Under the pieces are notes generated by a model. That model was not told the DNA's origin and made no database searches. It saw nothing but the letters and a program-made list of their open reading frames with translations. Positions 9,309 through 16,153 of a stretch of 64,000 bases of DNA are shown piece by piece (positions within the stretch are counted from its first letter, which is position 1; the number at the start of each line of letters is the position of its first letter). The DNA comes from Paenibacillus sp. 37 (lineage in GTDB: Bacteria > Bacillota > Bacilli > Paenibacillales > Paenibacillaceae): the NCBI RefSeq assembly GCF_008386395.1, contig NZ_CP043761.1:6696001-6760000 (forward strand), in the 5' to 3' direction. The translations under genes and the position numbers were made by a program.

Positions 9309-9504
9309 CTCTCCGTGTTCGTGTATATCTTAGTTTCACTTTATATACGTAAAGATTTACCCATTCAGGTGGTGAAATAACCATTTGGTTAATCCTTCCA
9401 CAAACTCATACTATGAGCGTTGGCTATACAAGCCTTTATTATTCCTAAAACGATTTCGGTAAAAATGAATCAAGGCATTTCTTCCCACGATTCGAATTGG
9501 GCAT

Positions 9505-9540
9505 AACAAAAAGGACATTGGAAGATATCCAATGTCCCTC
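9505..9540 (-). terminator. Terminator after lspA
   Basis: GGACATTGGA pairs across a short loop with TCCAATGTCC; the minus strand continues CCTTTTTG. It lies 45 bases after the lspA stop. Confidence 0.8.
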
Positions 9541-9584
9541 ATTTATTAAGCTTATATTCACCCACTGTAACGCTTTTATCCATG

Positions 9585-10076
9585 TTACGAACGTTCTGCT
9601 TTCGGCAAAGCATTGCGTAAACGTTTGGCCCGATAACTCTGATATGCACGAATCAACATGCCAATGATAATCATGACAACACCGATGTTAATTGCGACAT
9701 CAGCGAGATTCAAAATCCCGCGTCCTGACGGAAATACGAGGAAATCCGTTACCCGGGCATAGATAAATCGATCGATCGCATTTCCTAAAGCCCCTCCGAC
9801 CATAAAACCCGCGCCAGCTTGCATCCAGAAACCGCGAATCTCACCTTTACTCCGGTAATACAGCATGCCTGCTATGAACAGAACAGCAATCGCACCGAAC
9901 AAACGCGCATTCCCCTGAAACATGCTGCCCGCCATTCCACTGTTCTCGTAATGCTGTAACTGCATGCCCGAGTTACCCAGTCTCATGACGTCGCCAACCT
10001 CCATATACATCCTCACTGCAATCTTGGTCCCCTGATCCACTAAAGTCACCAGCAGTGCTACAAAATAAAACAGCAT
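9585..10076 (-). CDS. lspA: Signal peptidase II-like protein
   Basis: A 163-residue membrane protein with four hydrophobic segments, the size of LspA, the aspartic peptidase that removes signal peptides from diacylglyceryl-modified prolipoproteins. Both catalytic aspartate motifs are visible: GNAIDRF near residue 100 and LNLADVAIN near residue 128. The family's N-terminal VDQGTK motif is present at residues 13-18. The middle NSGMAGSMF stretch departs from the usual N-x-G-A-A-F-G form, so this may be a divergent paralogue rather than the housekeeping enzyme, which in bacilli is usually next to an rluD-like gene. Here it stands alone with its own terminator. GGAGG lies nine bases before the ATG. 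Confidence 0.8.
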   Translation of the reverse strand: MLFYFVALLVTLVDQGTKIAVRMYMEVGDVMRLGNSGMQLQHYENSGMAGSMFQGNARLFGAIAVLFIAGMLYYRSKGEIRGFWMQAGAGFMVGGALGNAIDRFIYARVTDFLVFPSGRGILNLADVAINIGVVMIIIGMLIRAYQSYRAKRLRNALPKAERS

Positions 10077-10301
10077 CGTGCTTCTCCTCCTGCCTACTGA
10101 GCGCTAACTTATTTTAACTTTAAGAGTTTTGTATATTAGGTTACCTTCACTTTAACACAGCTGATGTACGGTCTCCAAATGAGCCATCCCCAGCCATACA
10201 TATAGCGTCCAGTAACATGGTCCAGTCGCACTTGGAAGGTACTGTCCCCATTCATGTCGAATTTAGACATCAATCATATATGTAAAGGGGATGCCTGTAA
10301 T

Positions 10302-10781
10302 TTGAACCTCACCATGATCGAAAAATTAAAGGAAATGAAACAGGAAGAATTAGAATTGGTATTTGCCACATTTGGTTCTGAAACGGCGCTTAACCTTGGC
10401 CTGCATCTGGTTGAAGAAGCGAAGCGTCGTTCACAGGCCGTGACCATCGACATTACCCTGAAGGGACATCGTCTCTTTTTGCATGCGATGGAAGGAACTC
10501 ATCCCGACAACGAGGACTGGATTCGACGTAAAAACAACGTGGTGAATCATTTTTCCTCCAGTTCTTGGCATACCGCCCTGCGTTTGAGAAACGAGAACCA
10601 GACCCTTGAGCATAACTTCAATCTGCCTTCATCGGACTATGTACTGGCTGGTGGCGCTTTCCCGCTGATTCTCGAAAATGAGGGACAGGTCGGCACCATT
10701 ACGGTATCGGGTCTGCCTGATGAGGAAGACCATGATCTGGTCACGACAGGAATTCGCTCGTTTTTGTTGCAGCAAGGGTAG
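10302..10781 (+). CDS. UPF0303 / HbpS-like family protein
   Basis: About 159 residues from a TTG at 10302, chosen because AAAGGGG lies ten bases upstream and because it gives the family length; an ATG at 10254 (175 residues) has a poorly spaced site, and an ATG at 10314 has none. The core ELVFATFGSETALNLGL, the IDITLKGHRLF strand and VGTITVSGLPDEEDHDLV at the end match the small HbpS-like alpha/beta fold of UPF0303 proteins, some of which bind haem or small ligands. The function is not established. It is monocistronic and ends at a hairpin shared with the convergent gene at 10853. Confidence 0.75.
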   Translation: MNLTMIEKLKEMKQEELELVFATFGSETALNLGLHLVEEAKRRSQAVTIDITLKGHRLFLHAMEGTHPDNEDWIRRKNNVVNHFSSSSWHTALRLRNENQTLEHNFNLPSSDYVLAGGAFPLILENEGQVGTITVSGLPDEEDHDLVTTGIRSFLLQQG

Positions 10782-10792
10782 ATTAAACGTGT

Positions 10793-10833
10793 AAAAAAGC
10801 CCACCTGATCTATATAGTAGATAGGTGGGCTTT
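10793..10833. terminator. Bidirectional terminator between convergent genes
   Basis: AAAGCCCACCT at 10796-10806 pairs with AGGTGGGCTTT at 10823-10833. There is a T-run on the minus strand and a shorter one on the plus strand. Confidence 0.85.
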
Positions 10834-10852
10834 ACTATCCAAAGCAACATGC

Positions 10853-11830
10853 TCAGGACGGATTTTTGCTTTTCATAATATGGTACACATTGCTAAAGCT
10901 GCCGGAGAGAATACCGGTAATCGGAAATATGGCCCAATTGATATCCCACCGTTGATATACAAAGCCTGTGAACAAGAAGATGGCTGTCGCCAGCGGCCAT
11001 ACAATCGCTTCCACGGCTCTCACAACCTTGACCTCCTGCTTCTTCTCTACCGTCAACTGGTGCTTCTCCAGCAAGTTTGTGTAAGCCCCCTGAATATTAC
11101 CGTAATATACAAACAGGAATACTCCTACCCCAGCCATAACCATAAAGGCAGATACACCATAAGAGGCGTAGTTATCATTGATAGAAGAGGCTGCGAAAAT
11201 AAACACAGGAGACAGAATGCACAGGCAGACACCCGTAATGATGGCTATACGGTAAGTTAGAGCAAAGCTCTCCCGACTATGCTGAATACTCATTTTAAGT
11301 GTATAAGGAAGTTGGAAGCCCTTCTCCATATAATTGAAGCGTTCCAGCTTCATACCGCTGTATATGAACATGCCTACCGCAATGGCAATCAATACGAACA
11401 TGCCGATCAGGCCTAGTACAGCGCCCGTTTCCACCGAACGGTTTGCAGCTGAAATGGCATAGTTCTCAAATAAGGCATCCATGAAAATTAGAAATGCCAC
11501 ACCTGACGCGCACAATAAAACACCCAGTCCAATCCAAAATCCAGCATTTCTCTTCGCAGTGGTATATGCGTAAATCTCTTCTTCCGTTAACACAGGTACT
11601 GTCTCTTCCGGGCTGACTGGCTGAATACCGAGTTCGGCTGTTAACTCCTCGATGTTACCAAATTCCGAGATCACAATGCCGATGGCTTCATTCTCCGACT
11701 TGCCTTCTCGCTTCAATTCCAGGTACTTATCTTCCATCCCCGAAAGGAGTTCCTGCTTCAGATGTTCCACCTCGGGTGTCTTCGGCAGACCAACAAACAT
11801 GTTCTCCAGATACACCATAATTGTCTCCAT
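10853..11830 (-). CDS. Membrane protein with HAAS/permease-prefix domain, PadR partner
   Basis: A 325-residue protein. Residues 1-70 form a soluble helical domain (EVEHLKQELLSGMEDKYLELK followed by ISEFGNIEELTAELG) typical of the HAAS or permease-prefix domains found in proteins encoded after PadR regulators. The rest has about six hydrophobic segments. The PadR gene lies 6 bp upstream, so the two are one operon. By analogy with such pairs, it may be a membrane sensor or antagonist linked to PadR control. No transport or enzymatic motif is visible. Confidence 0.8.
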   Translation of the reverse strand: METIMVYLENMFVGLPKTPEVEHLKQELLSGMEDKYLELKREGKSENEAIGIVISEFGNIEELTAELGIQPVSPEETVPVLTEEEIYAYTTAKRNAGFWIGLGVLLCASGVAFLIFMDALFENYAISAANRSVETGAVLGLIGMFVLIAIAVGMFIYSGMKLERFNYMEKGFQLPYTLKMSIQHSRESFALTYRIAIITGVCLCILSPVFIFAASSINDNYASYGVSAFMVMAGVGVFLFVYYGNIQGAYTNLLEKHQLTVEKKQEVKVVRAVEAIVWPLATAIFLFTGFVYQRWDINWAIFPITGILSGSFSNVYHIMKSKNPS

Positions 11831-11836
11831 TTTCTG

Positions 11837-12166
11837 TCACAACTCCCTGATAAATAGATTAACAACCTCCTGCGTAACCTTCCATTCCTCACACTTTTCT
11901 CTGTAATAGTCGAGGCCGGGCGGCGTAATCCGGTAATAGGTACGACGCTTCCCCAAACTATTCTCATCCAGGTAAAACGATTGAATATAACCGTTCTTCT
12001 CCAATCTGGTGAAGGCCGAGTATAAAGTCGTTTCCTTCATGACGTACTTTTCCTCTGTCAGCTGTCGGATGTTCTTGGAAATCTCGTAGCCGTACGACTC
12101 CCCTTCGAGCAGCATGTAGAGGATCAGCGTATCATTGTAGCCACGTATAACGTCACTGCTGATCAC
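11837..12166 (-). CDS. PadR-family transcriptional regulator
   Basis: A 109-residue winged-helix repressor of the short PadR class. The pattern LILYMLLEGESYGYEIS followed by LYSAFTRLEKNGYI is the PadR DNA-binding core. The start is GTG at 12166 with GGAG eight bases upstream. It is followed after 6 bp by the membrane partner at 10853-11830. A long inverted repeat at 12187-12241, directly upstream, is the likely autoregulatory operator. Confidence 0.92.
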   Translation of the reverse strand: MISSDVIRGYNDTLILYMLLEGESYGYEISKNIRQLTEEKYVMKETTLYSAFTRLEKNGYIQSFYLDENSLGKRRTYYRITPPGLDYYREKCEEWKVTQEVVNLFIREL

Positions 12167-12186
12167 AAAAGATACTCCTCCTCGTT

Positions 12187-12241
12187 ACTTCATCTGTCGT
12201 AGTAGTTGAAGTATAGCACAACTTACTACGACAGGTGAAGT
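12187..12241. promoter_or_regulatory. Long inverted repeat, probable PadR operator
   Basis: The left arm 12187-12208 and right arm 12219-12241 are inverted copies (ACTTCAYCTGTCGTAGTA core) with one extra base in the right arm, separated by ten bases. The repeat lies 21 bases upstream of the padR GTG, where it would cover the promoter or leader. Confidence 0.7.
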
Positions 12242-12262
12242 AGTTATTCCAAAAATGGGCAA

Positions 12263-12300
12263 TAAAAAATCCGTACCTGGGAAAGGCACGGACTTTTTTG
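12263..12300. terminator. Terminator after nucleoside hydrolase gene
   Basis: AAAAATCCGTACC pairs with GGCACGGACTTTTT around a short loop. T-runs occur on both strands; it serves the minus-strand gene ending at 12327. Confidence 0.85.
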
Positions 12301-12326
12301 TTTTTCCTGCAGTTTAATTACTGCGT

Positions 12327-13274
12327 TTATTGGATCGCTGAGAGAACATCGAGCAACATGGATTTGAACTTCGGCCGATCAATGGCTTCACAGACACGTA
12401 CATTCGGCTCTTTGCCAAAACGTCCGTTAATATCAACCACACTGTATCCGCGTGTCAGCTCTCCTGCCGCTTCTACATCCACATAATATTGACCCGACTT
12501 GGTCATGATGGATTCATCCGCGGCTACAGCCATCAGCAACGTATCGGGATGAGTGGTGCCATTGAGTTTATGTACCGACTTGTTGAACTGCATAACCACT
12601 TTGTTAATGGATGTAAAGAAATCGGCACCCGATGTACCGAGAGCGGCAATCTCTGCATGGTCGTCATCATCCATCACTGAATATTGCGTGCACATCTCCC
12701 AGCCAACCATTGTGATCGGAATGCCCGCATGCAGTACAATTTTCGCTGCTTCCGGGTCTACGTAGAAGTTATACTCCGCCGCCGGGGTGATATTGCCCAG
12801 TGCATTATTCGTTCCGCCCATGATGTACAGGTGGGCAATCTCCGGAATAATCGTGGGGTCTTTCTGAATCGCCATTGCAATATTGGTCAGCGGTGCAATT
12901 GCCAGCAGTTCAATTTCACCTGGATGTGCGTGTACCTTCTCAATGATAAAATCAACCGCATGCCCGCTCTCGGGACGCTGATCCGCCTTCGGGAAATGCG
13001 CGCCGCCCATGCCGTCATCGCCATGCACGTCTTCCACTGTACGGTGCTGAGCTTTACCGTAGGCCATTAGCGGTCGCTCGCATCCTTTATACACAGGCAC
13101 CTTGCCGCCATGTCCAGCAACCTGTACCGTGTACAAGGCATTTTCAACCTCTTGGTCGAATTGTACGTTACCGCCCGTAATGGTGATGCCTTCCACCTGA
13201 AAGTGATGCAATGCCGTCAGGATCGCAATCGTATCGTCTCCTGCTGTATCTGTATCGATGATGACTCTTCTCAT
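12327..13274 (-). CDS. Nucleoside hydrolase (IUNH family)
   Basis: A 315-residue cytoplasmic enzyme that cleaves the N-glycosidic bond of nucleosides to ribose and base in salvage. The N-terminal calcium and ribose-binding motif DTDTAGDD lies at residues 7-14, and the inner strands IELLAIAPLTNIA and LYIMGGT are characteristic. The catalytic-region sequence EYNFYVDPEAAKIV is near residue 165. Length fits the family. AAGGGG lies nine bases before the ATG. It follows the DUF350 gene by 58 bp on the same strand, so it may be the last gene of that operon, ending at the terminator 12263-12300. The exact base preference cannot be read. Confidence 0.92.
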   Translation of the reverse strand: MRRVIIDTDTAGDDTIAILTALHHFQVEGITITGGNVQFDQEVENALYTVQVAGHGGKVPVYKGCERPLMAYGKAQHRTVEDVHGDDGMGGAHFPKADQRPESGHAVDFIIEKVHAHPGEIELLAIAPLTNIAMAIQKDPTIIPEIAHLYIMGGTNNALGNITPAAEYNFYVDPEAAKIVLHAGIPITMVGWEMCTQYSVMDDDDHAEIAALGTSGADFFTSINKVVMQFNKSVHKLNGTTHPDTLLMAVAADESIMTKSGQYYVDVEAAGELTRGYSVVDINGRFGKEPNVRVCEAIDRPKFKSMLLDVLSAIQ

Positions 13275-13332
13275 GATGCCGCGCCCCTTCTTCCGTTTAT
13301 ATAGTAAATTCTATAAAACACTATGTCTTATT

Positions 13333-13737
13333 TTACATTAAAAATGTACCGATGACGATGGAAACGCCGATGATAATTGAACGCAGCAGCTGCGCTACCG
13401 CCATATTTCCTCGTGCGATTTCATCGCAAACTCGCATTTTGGGCGTGAGGAAGTCAAATATAATATAGACTAGGCACAGCACAATAATTCCAAACGCCGA
13501 CCACAGCAGCATATCCAACCACGAATGCGTTGAGAAAGATACCATGCCCACAATAATACACAGTCCCAACAATTTGCTGCCCATGTACATGCCCGCCGCT
13601 TCGTTTCCTTTCGCGATCTCTTCACTATCGTTATACCGGGTCAATTTGCTAAAAGCGAAATATCCACATACCAATACCACTAGCAAAATGCCTATACCCA
13701 CCACAACATTCAGCAAGTTCAATCCCAAGTTCTCCAT
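13333..13737 (-). CDS. DUF350 membrane protein (YjfL-like)
   Basis: A 134-residue protein with four predicted membrane helices in two similar halves, each carrying a short polar motif (YNDSEEIAKGNEAAGMYMG in the first, VCDEIARGNMAVAQLL in the second). That internal repeat is typical of DUF350. Its start overlaps the end of the ATP-grasp gene at 13719 by 19 bp, so translation is probably coupled. DUF350 genes commonly accompany glutathionylspermidine-synthase-like ATP-grasp genes, as in the E. coli yjf cluster. The biochemical role is unknown. Confidence 0.85.
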   Translation of the reverse strand: MENLGLNLLNVVVGIGILLVVLVCGYFAFSKLTRYNDSEEIAKGNEAAGMYMGSKLLGLCIIVGMVSFSTHSWLDMLLWSAFGIIVLCLVYIIFDFLTPKMRVCDEIARGNMAVAQLLRSIIIGVSIVIGTFLM

Positions 13738-15122
13738 TCCTTCTTCTCCTCCTCATCATTCATCCGTTCACGAACCGCAGCCGCGCAATAATAGGCCATA
13801 TCTCCGGTTACTTTCTCCCCAACCCGTGGCAGCACTCCAGCCAAACGCCCACCGATAACAAATACCCCTGTAAGCAGATAACCGCTGTACGCTCCATTTT
13901 CCGTCTCAATCACGACCTGTTCCATCGGAACCAGCTTCTGATAGATTTTGGGCTGATTTTCGTAATAAGCTGTAATCTCTTCATCCTCGTCTGTTGTCGC
14001 AGTTGCACGATTGGATTCCAGCGTCTCGTTAAGAGGATGCTCCATATCCTGCTTTCCAAAGGCATTGTTCGTTCCTCCATCCAGCAAAAGAGTTCCTCTG
14101 CCTTCGCGCCCCCAATAGCTTTTGGCTACATATGGCATGGCGTTCAGATCGAAGGGTTCAGCTGAAAAATAGGTTGGCAGCAGATATCGGGAAATGACGT
14201 CCATCTCTGTATCATCAAAGAGGGTAAACCCGCAATATTCCGGGGTTTGCTCATTACGCTCGTAGAGCGACCAGATTGCCGCCATGAAGCCTTTGCTCTG
14301 CATGAGCACATGCTGAACGGGATTCATCAGGCCTAGCCGTCCTTCCCGTACAAGTTCAAGTAACGCAGCGCCAATGTCCACGCCTGTCGTCTCATCCCGA
14401 TCATCGATCAGATATTCCAGTGGATAGAGGCGGTAGAGCAGATTAATCTCCCGACCTTTATGGTAAAGCGCCTCTCCCGGAACAATCTCCAGTTCATCAA
14501 GTGGAGCATAGAAAACTTCGTATCCCGCTTCCTGACATCGTCTCATCAGGTATTCCGTATTTGTTCGATCTTCGACATGTTCACCAAAAGAAGTGAACGT
14601 CACCGGACCCTGCAATCCTTGCTCTGCATAGAATTCCAGCCATATCTTGAAACACGCCTGAATACGTGCATCCATCTCGGCAGATGGCGCTGCTAGCGTA
14701 GCATCCTCGGCAAGACCGACCAGGATATTTTCCAGAGCAGCAGCCTCCGGTATGCCCGTTGGAGTGTCCGTATTATTTTCAATACACTTGGGCCCAGCTT
14801 CTCCGATAATCCAGTCCTGACGGGTAATGCCTCCAGTCACCATCTCCATGCGTGCCGCCGGGATAAGCCCGGGATGGATACCCAGCTGATGCTCCAAAAA
14901 GGAATCCGGCATGTACTGTTGGATAAATCGCATCACTTTGCAATAGATGCTGTCTACCGCCTCGGCTGCGGTACGCAGCTCTTGTACCTCCGAAGGAGAA
15001 TAGACTGTTAATGCAGGCACACAATATTGCTTCCCGTACATCCGATGGTATGGAATCTGTCGTTCTGTTGCACCCTGAAATACCTCTTCGTGACTAAACG
15101 GTAGTTGAACCACTTGCCTCAT
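13719..15122 (-). CDS. Glutathionylspermidine synthase-like ATP-grasp protein (YjfC-like)
   Basis: About 467 residues from the ATG at 15122, with GGGAGG eight bases upstream; a longer frame to 15311 runs back through the preceding small gene and is rejected. Conserved family stretches include GEAGPKCIENNTDTPTG (ATP-grasp strand), LYRLYPLEYL, KSYWGREGRGTLLL and a YSGYLLTGVFVIGG-like end. The family makes an amide bond at the expense of ATP; the acceptor here is unknown, and there is no N-terminal amidase domain as in GspSA. Neighbours are a small lipoprotein gene 4 bp upstream and DUF350 overlapping downstream, the same association as E. coli yjfM-yjfC-yjfL. Confidence 0.88.
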   Translation of the reverse strand: MRQVVQLPFSHEEVFQGATERQIPYHRMYGKQYCVPALTVYSPSEVQELRTAAEAVDSIYCKVMRFIQQYMPDSFLEHQLGIHPGLIPAARMEMVTGGITRQDWIIGEAGPKCIENNTDTPTGIPEAAALENILVGLAEDATLAAPSAEMDARIQACFKIWLEFYAEQGLQGPVTFTSFGEHVEDRTNTEYLMRRCQEAGYEVFYAPLDELEIVPGEALYHKGREINLLYRLYPLEYLIDDRDETTGVDIGAALLELVREGRLGLMNPVQHVLMQSKGFMAAIWSLYERNEQTPEYCGFTLFDDTEMDVISRYLLPTYFSAEPFDLNAMPYVAKSYWGREGRGTLLLDGGTNNAFGKQDMEHPLNETLESNRATATTDEDEEITAYYENQPKIYQKLVPMEQVVIETENGAYSGYLLTGVFVIGGRLAGVLPRVGEKVTGDMAYYCAAAVRERMNDEEEKKEWRTWD

Positions 15123-15126
15123 CCGT

Positions 15127-15411
15127 TTATCCTCCCGAACTGCGGAAGAAGCTACCGAAGCCGCTTGATTTGGACTTGGATTTGCTATAGGAGCTGTTAC
15201 TGTCCTTGTTGCTTCGATACGACGACCCACCGTAGTAATAGTGTCCACTGCTGGAATCATATTCACATCCGGTATCATACTCCGGGTCACATTCATCATT
15301 GTTGCTGCCACAACCGGATAACACGGCAGGAACCGCCAGCATCAGGGAGAAAGCAACCAGCTTTGCTTTTGATCCGGGTTTCGATGCTTGCCCCCGCTCT
15401 TGGTCACTCAT
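15127..15411 (-). CDS. Small Ser/Gly/Tyr-rich lipoprotein (YjfM-like by context)
   Basis: 94 residues. A signal sequence with the lipobox VLSGC near residue 34 is followed by an acidic Cys-containing stretch (NDECDPEYDTGCEYD), then Tyr/Gly, then a Ser/Lys-rich tail ending GFGSFFRSSGG. It resembles the small exported proteins that accompany YjfC-like ATP-grasp enzymes. Its ATG overlaps the stop of the preceding gene by one base (TAATG). A tempting but untested idea is that the Gly/Ser-rich tail is a substrate of the downstream ligase. Confidence 0.75.
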   Translation of the reverse strand: MSDQERGQASKPGSKAKLVAFSLMLAVPAVLSGCGSNNDECDPEYDTGCEYDSSSGHYYYGGSSYRSNKDSNSSYSKSKSKSSGFGSFFRSSGG

Positions 15412-15878
15412 TACAGATCCACCTCTTTCATATAAAACAACACTTTCTTGCGATCCGCATCCAGCACGGAATACAGGAACTCATACGTCTTGCCACTGCG
15501 AACCATGTAATGGTCCAGCAGTTGCTCGGCAAGCTCCATCGTATAGGTGGATGACGCTGTGAGTTCCAACTCCTGAAACGAACTTCCATTCCACAGCATA
15601 TACTCTGCACTATACATGGAAGACATTTTGCACATGGCCAGCGCAGCATCCGCAATGGCTGCACCGTACTCGTCCGGCATCTGTTGCTCATACGCCGTTA
15701 CGTATACCGCATGTTCCCGTCCATCCTGGCATTCATTGGACAGATGCGCCCAGAGTTTGTTTTTCACCAGGGTAGCATCCACCAGTTTGCGCATGAACAG
15801 TTCATCTCGTGTGACTGAAGTCTGTTCCAGCACTCCCGTCTCCGCCTGTCGATCATCCGACCAATTCCGATACGTCAA
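15411..15878 (-). CDS. Conserved hypothetical protein, first gene of the ATP-grasp cluster
   Basis: About 155 residues, soluble, no motif I recognise. The composition is ordinary alpha/beta with a FLYSVLDADRKKVLFYMKEVDL-like end. It is coupled by TAATG to the small lipoprotein gene, so it belongs to the same operon. The start is uncertain: the TTG at 15878 lies 20 bases from a strong GGGAGG, whereas the codon eight bases after that site is ATC, giving four extra residues. By position it could play the role of the cytoplasmic accessory proteins of the yjf cluster, but I see no similarity to support that. Confidence 0.7.
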   Translation of the reverse strand: MTYRNWSDDRQAETGVLEQTSVTRDELFMRKLVDATLVKNKLWAHLSNECQDGREHAVYVTAYEQQMPDEYGAAIADAALAMCKMSSMYSAEYMLWNGSSFQELELTASSTYTMELAEQLLDHYMVRSGKTYEFLYSVLDADRKKVLFYMKEVDL

Positions 15879-16091
15879 TGAATAATAGATACCGATAACC
15901 TCCCTTTTTGCGAGCTCTTAGGTGAGCCGTTTCAATTCATACAAACGTATTTAACGCATGTGAAGGTAAAAAGTTCCACTAGTGAATCAATTTCACAATA
16001 CCTTTAGCTACTTCAATCAAGTTGACGATGCTACATTCGTGCTTTAACGCTCTCTTGGCTAACACAAAACGTATGGTATTTAACCCCGGTC

Positions 16092-16120
16092 AAAAAGGCC
16101 GGAAATGATTCTCCGACCTC
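16092..16120 (-). terminator. Terminator after the ABC-F gene
   Basis: On the minus strand GGTCGGA pairs with TTCCGGCC and is followed by TTTTTG. It lies 33 bases beyond the ABC-F stop. The remaining 15879-16091 stretch shows no gene. Confidence 0.7.
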
Positions 16121-16153
16121 GCTTGTTCCATCTTATGCTCATGCCATTCTGAC

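Noticed and set aside
9178..9384. 68-codon minus-strand frame
   Set aside because: It covers hairpin repeat copy A; the frame is not kept in the other copies.
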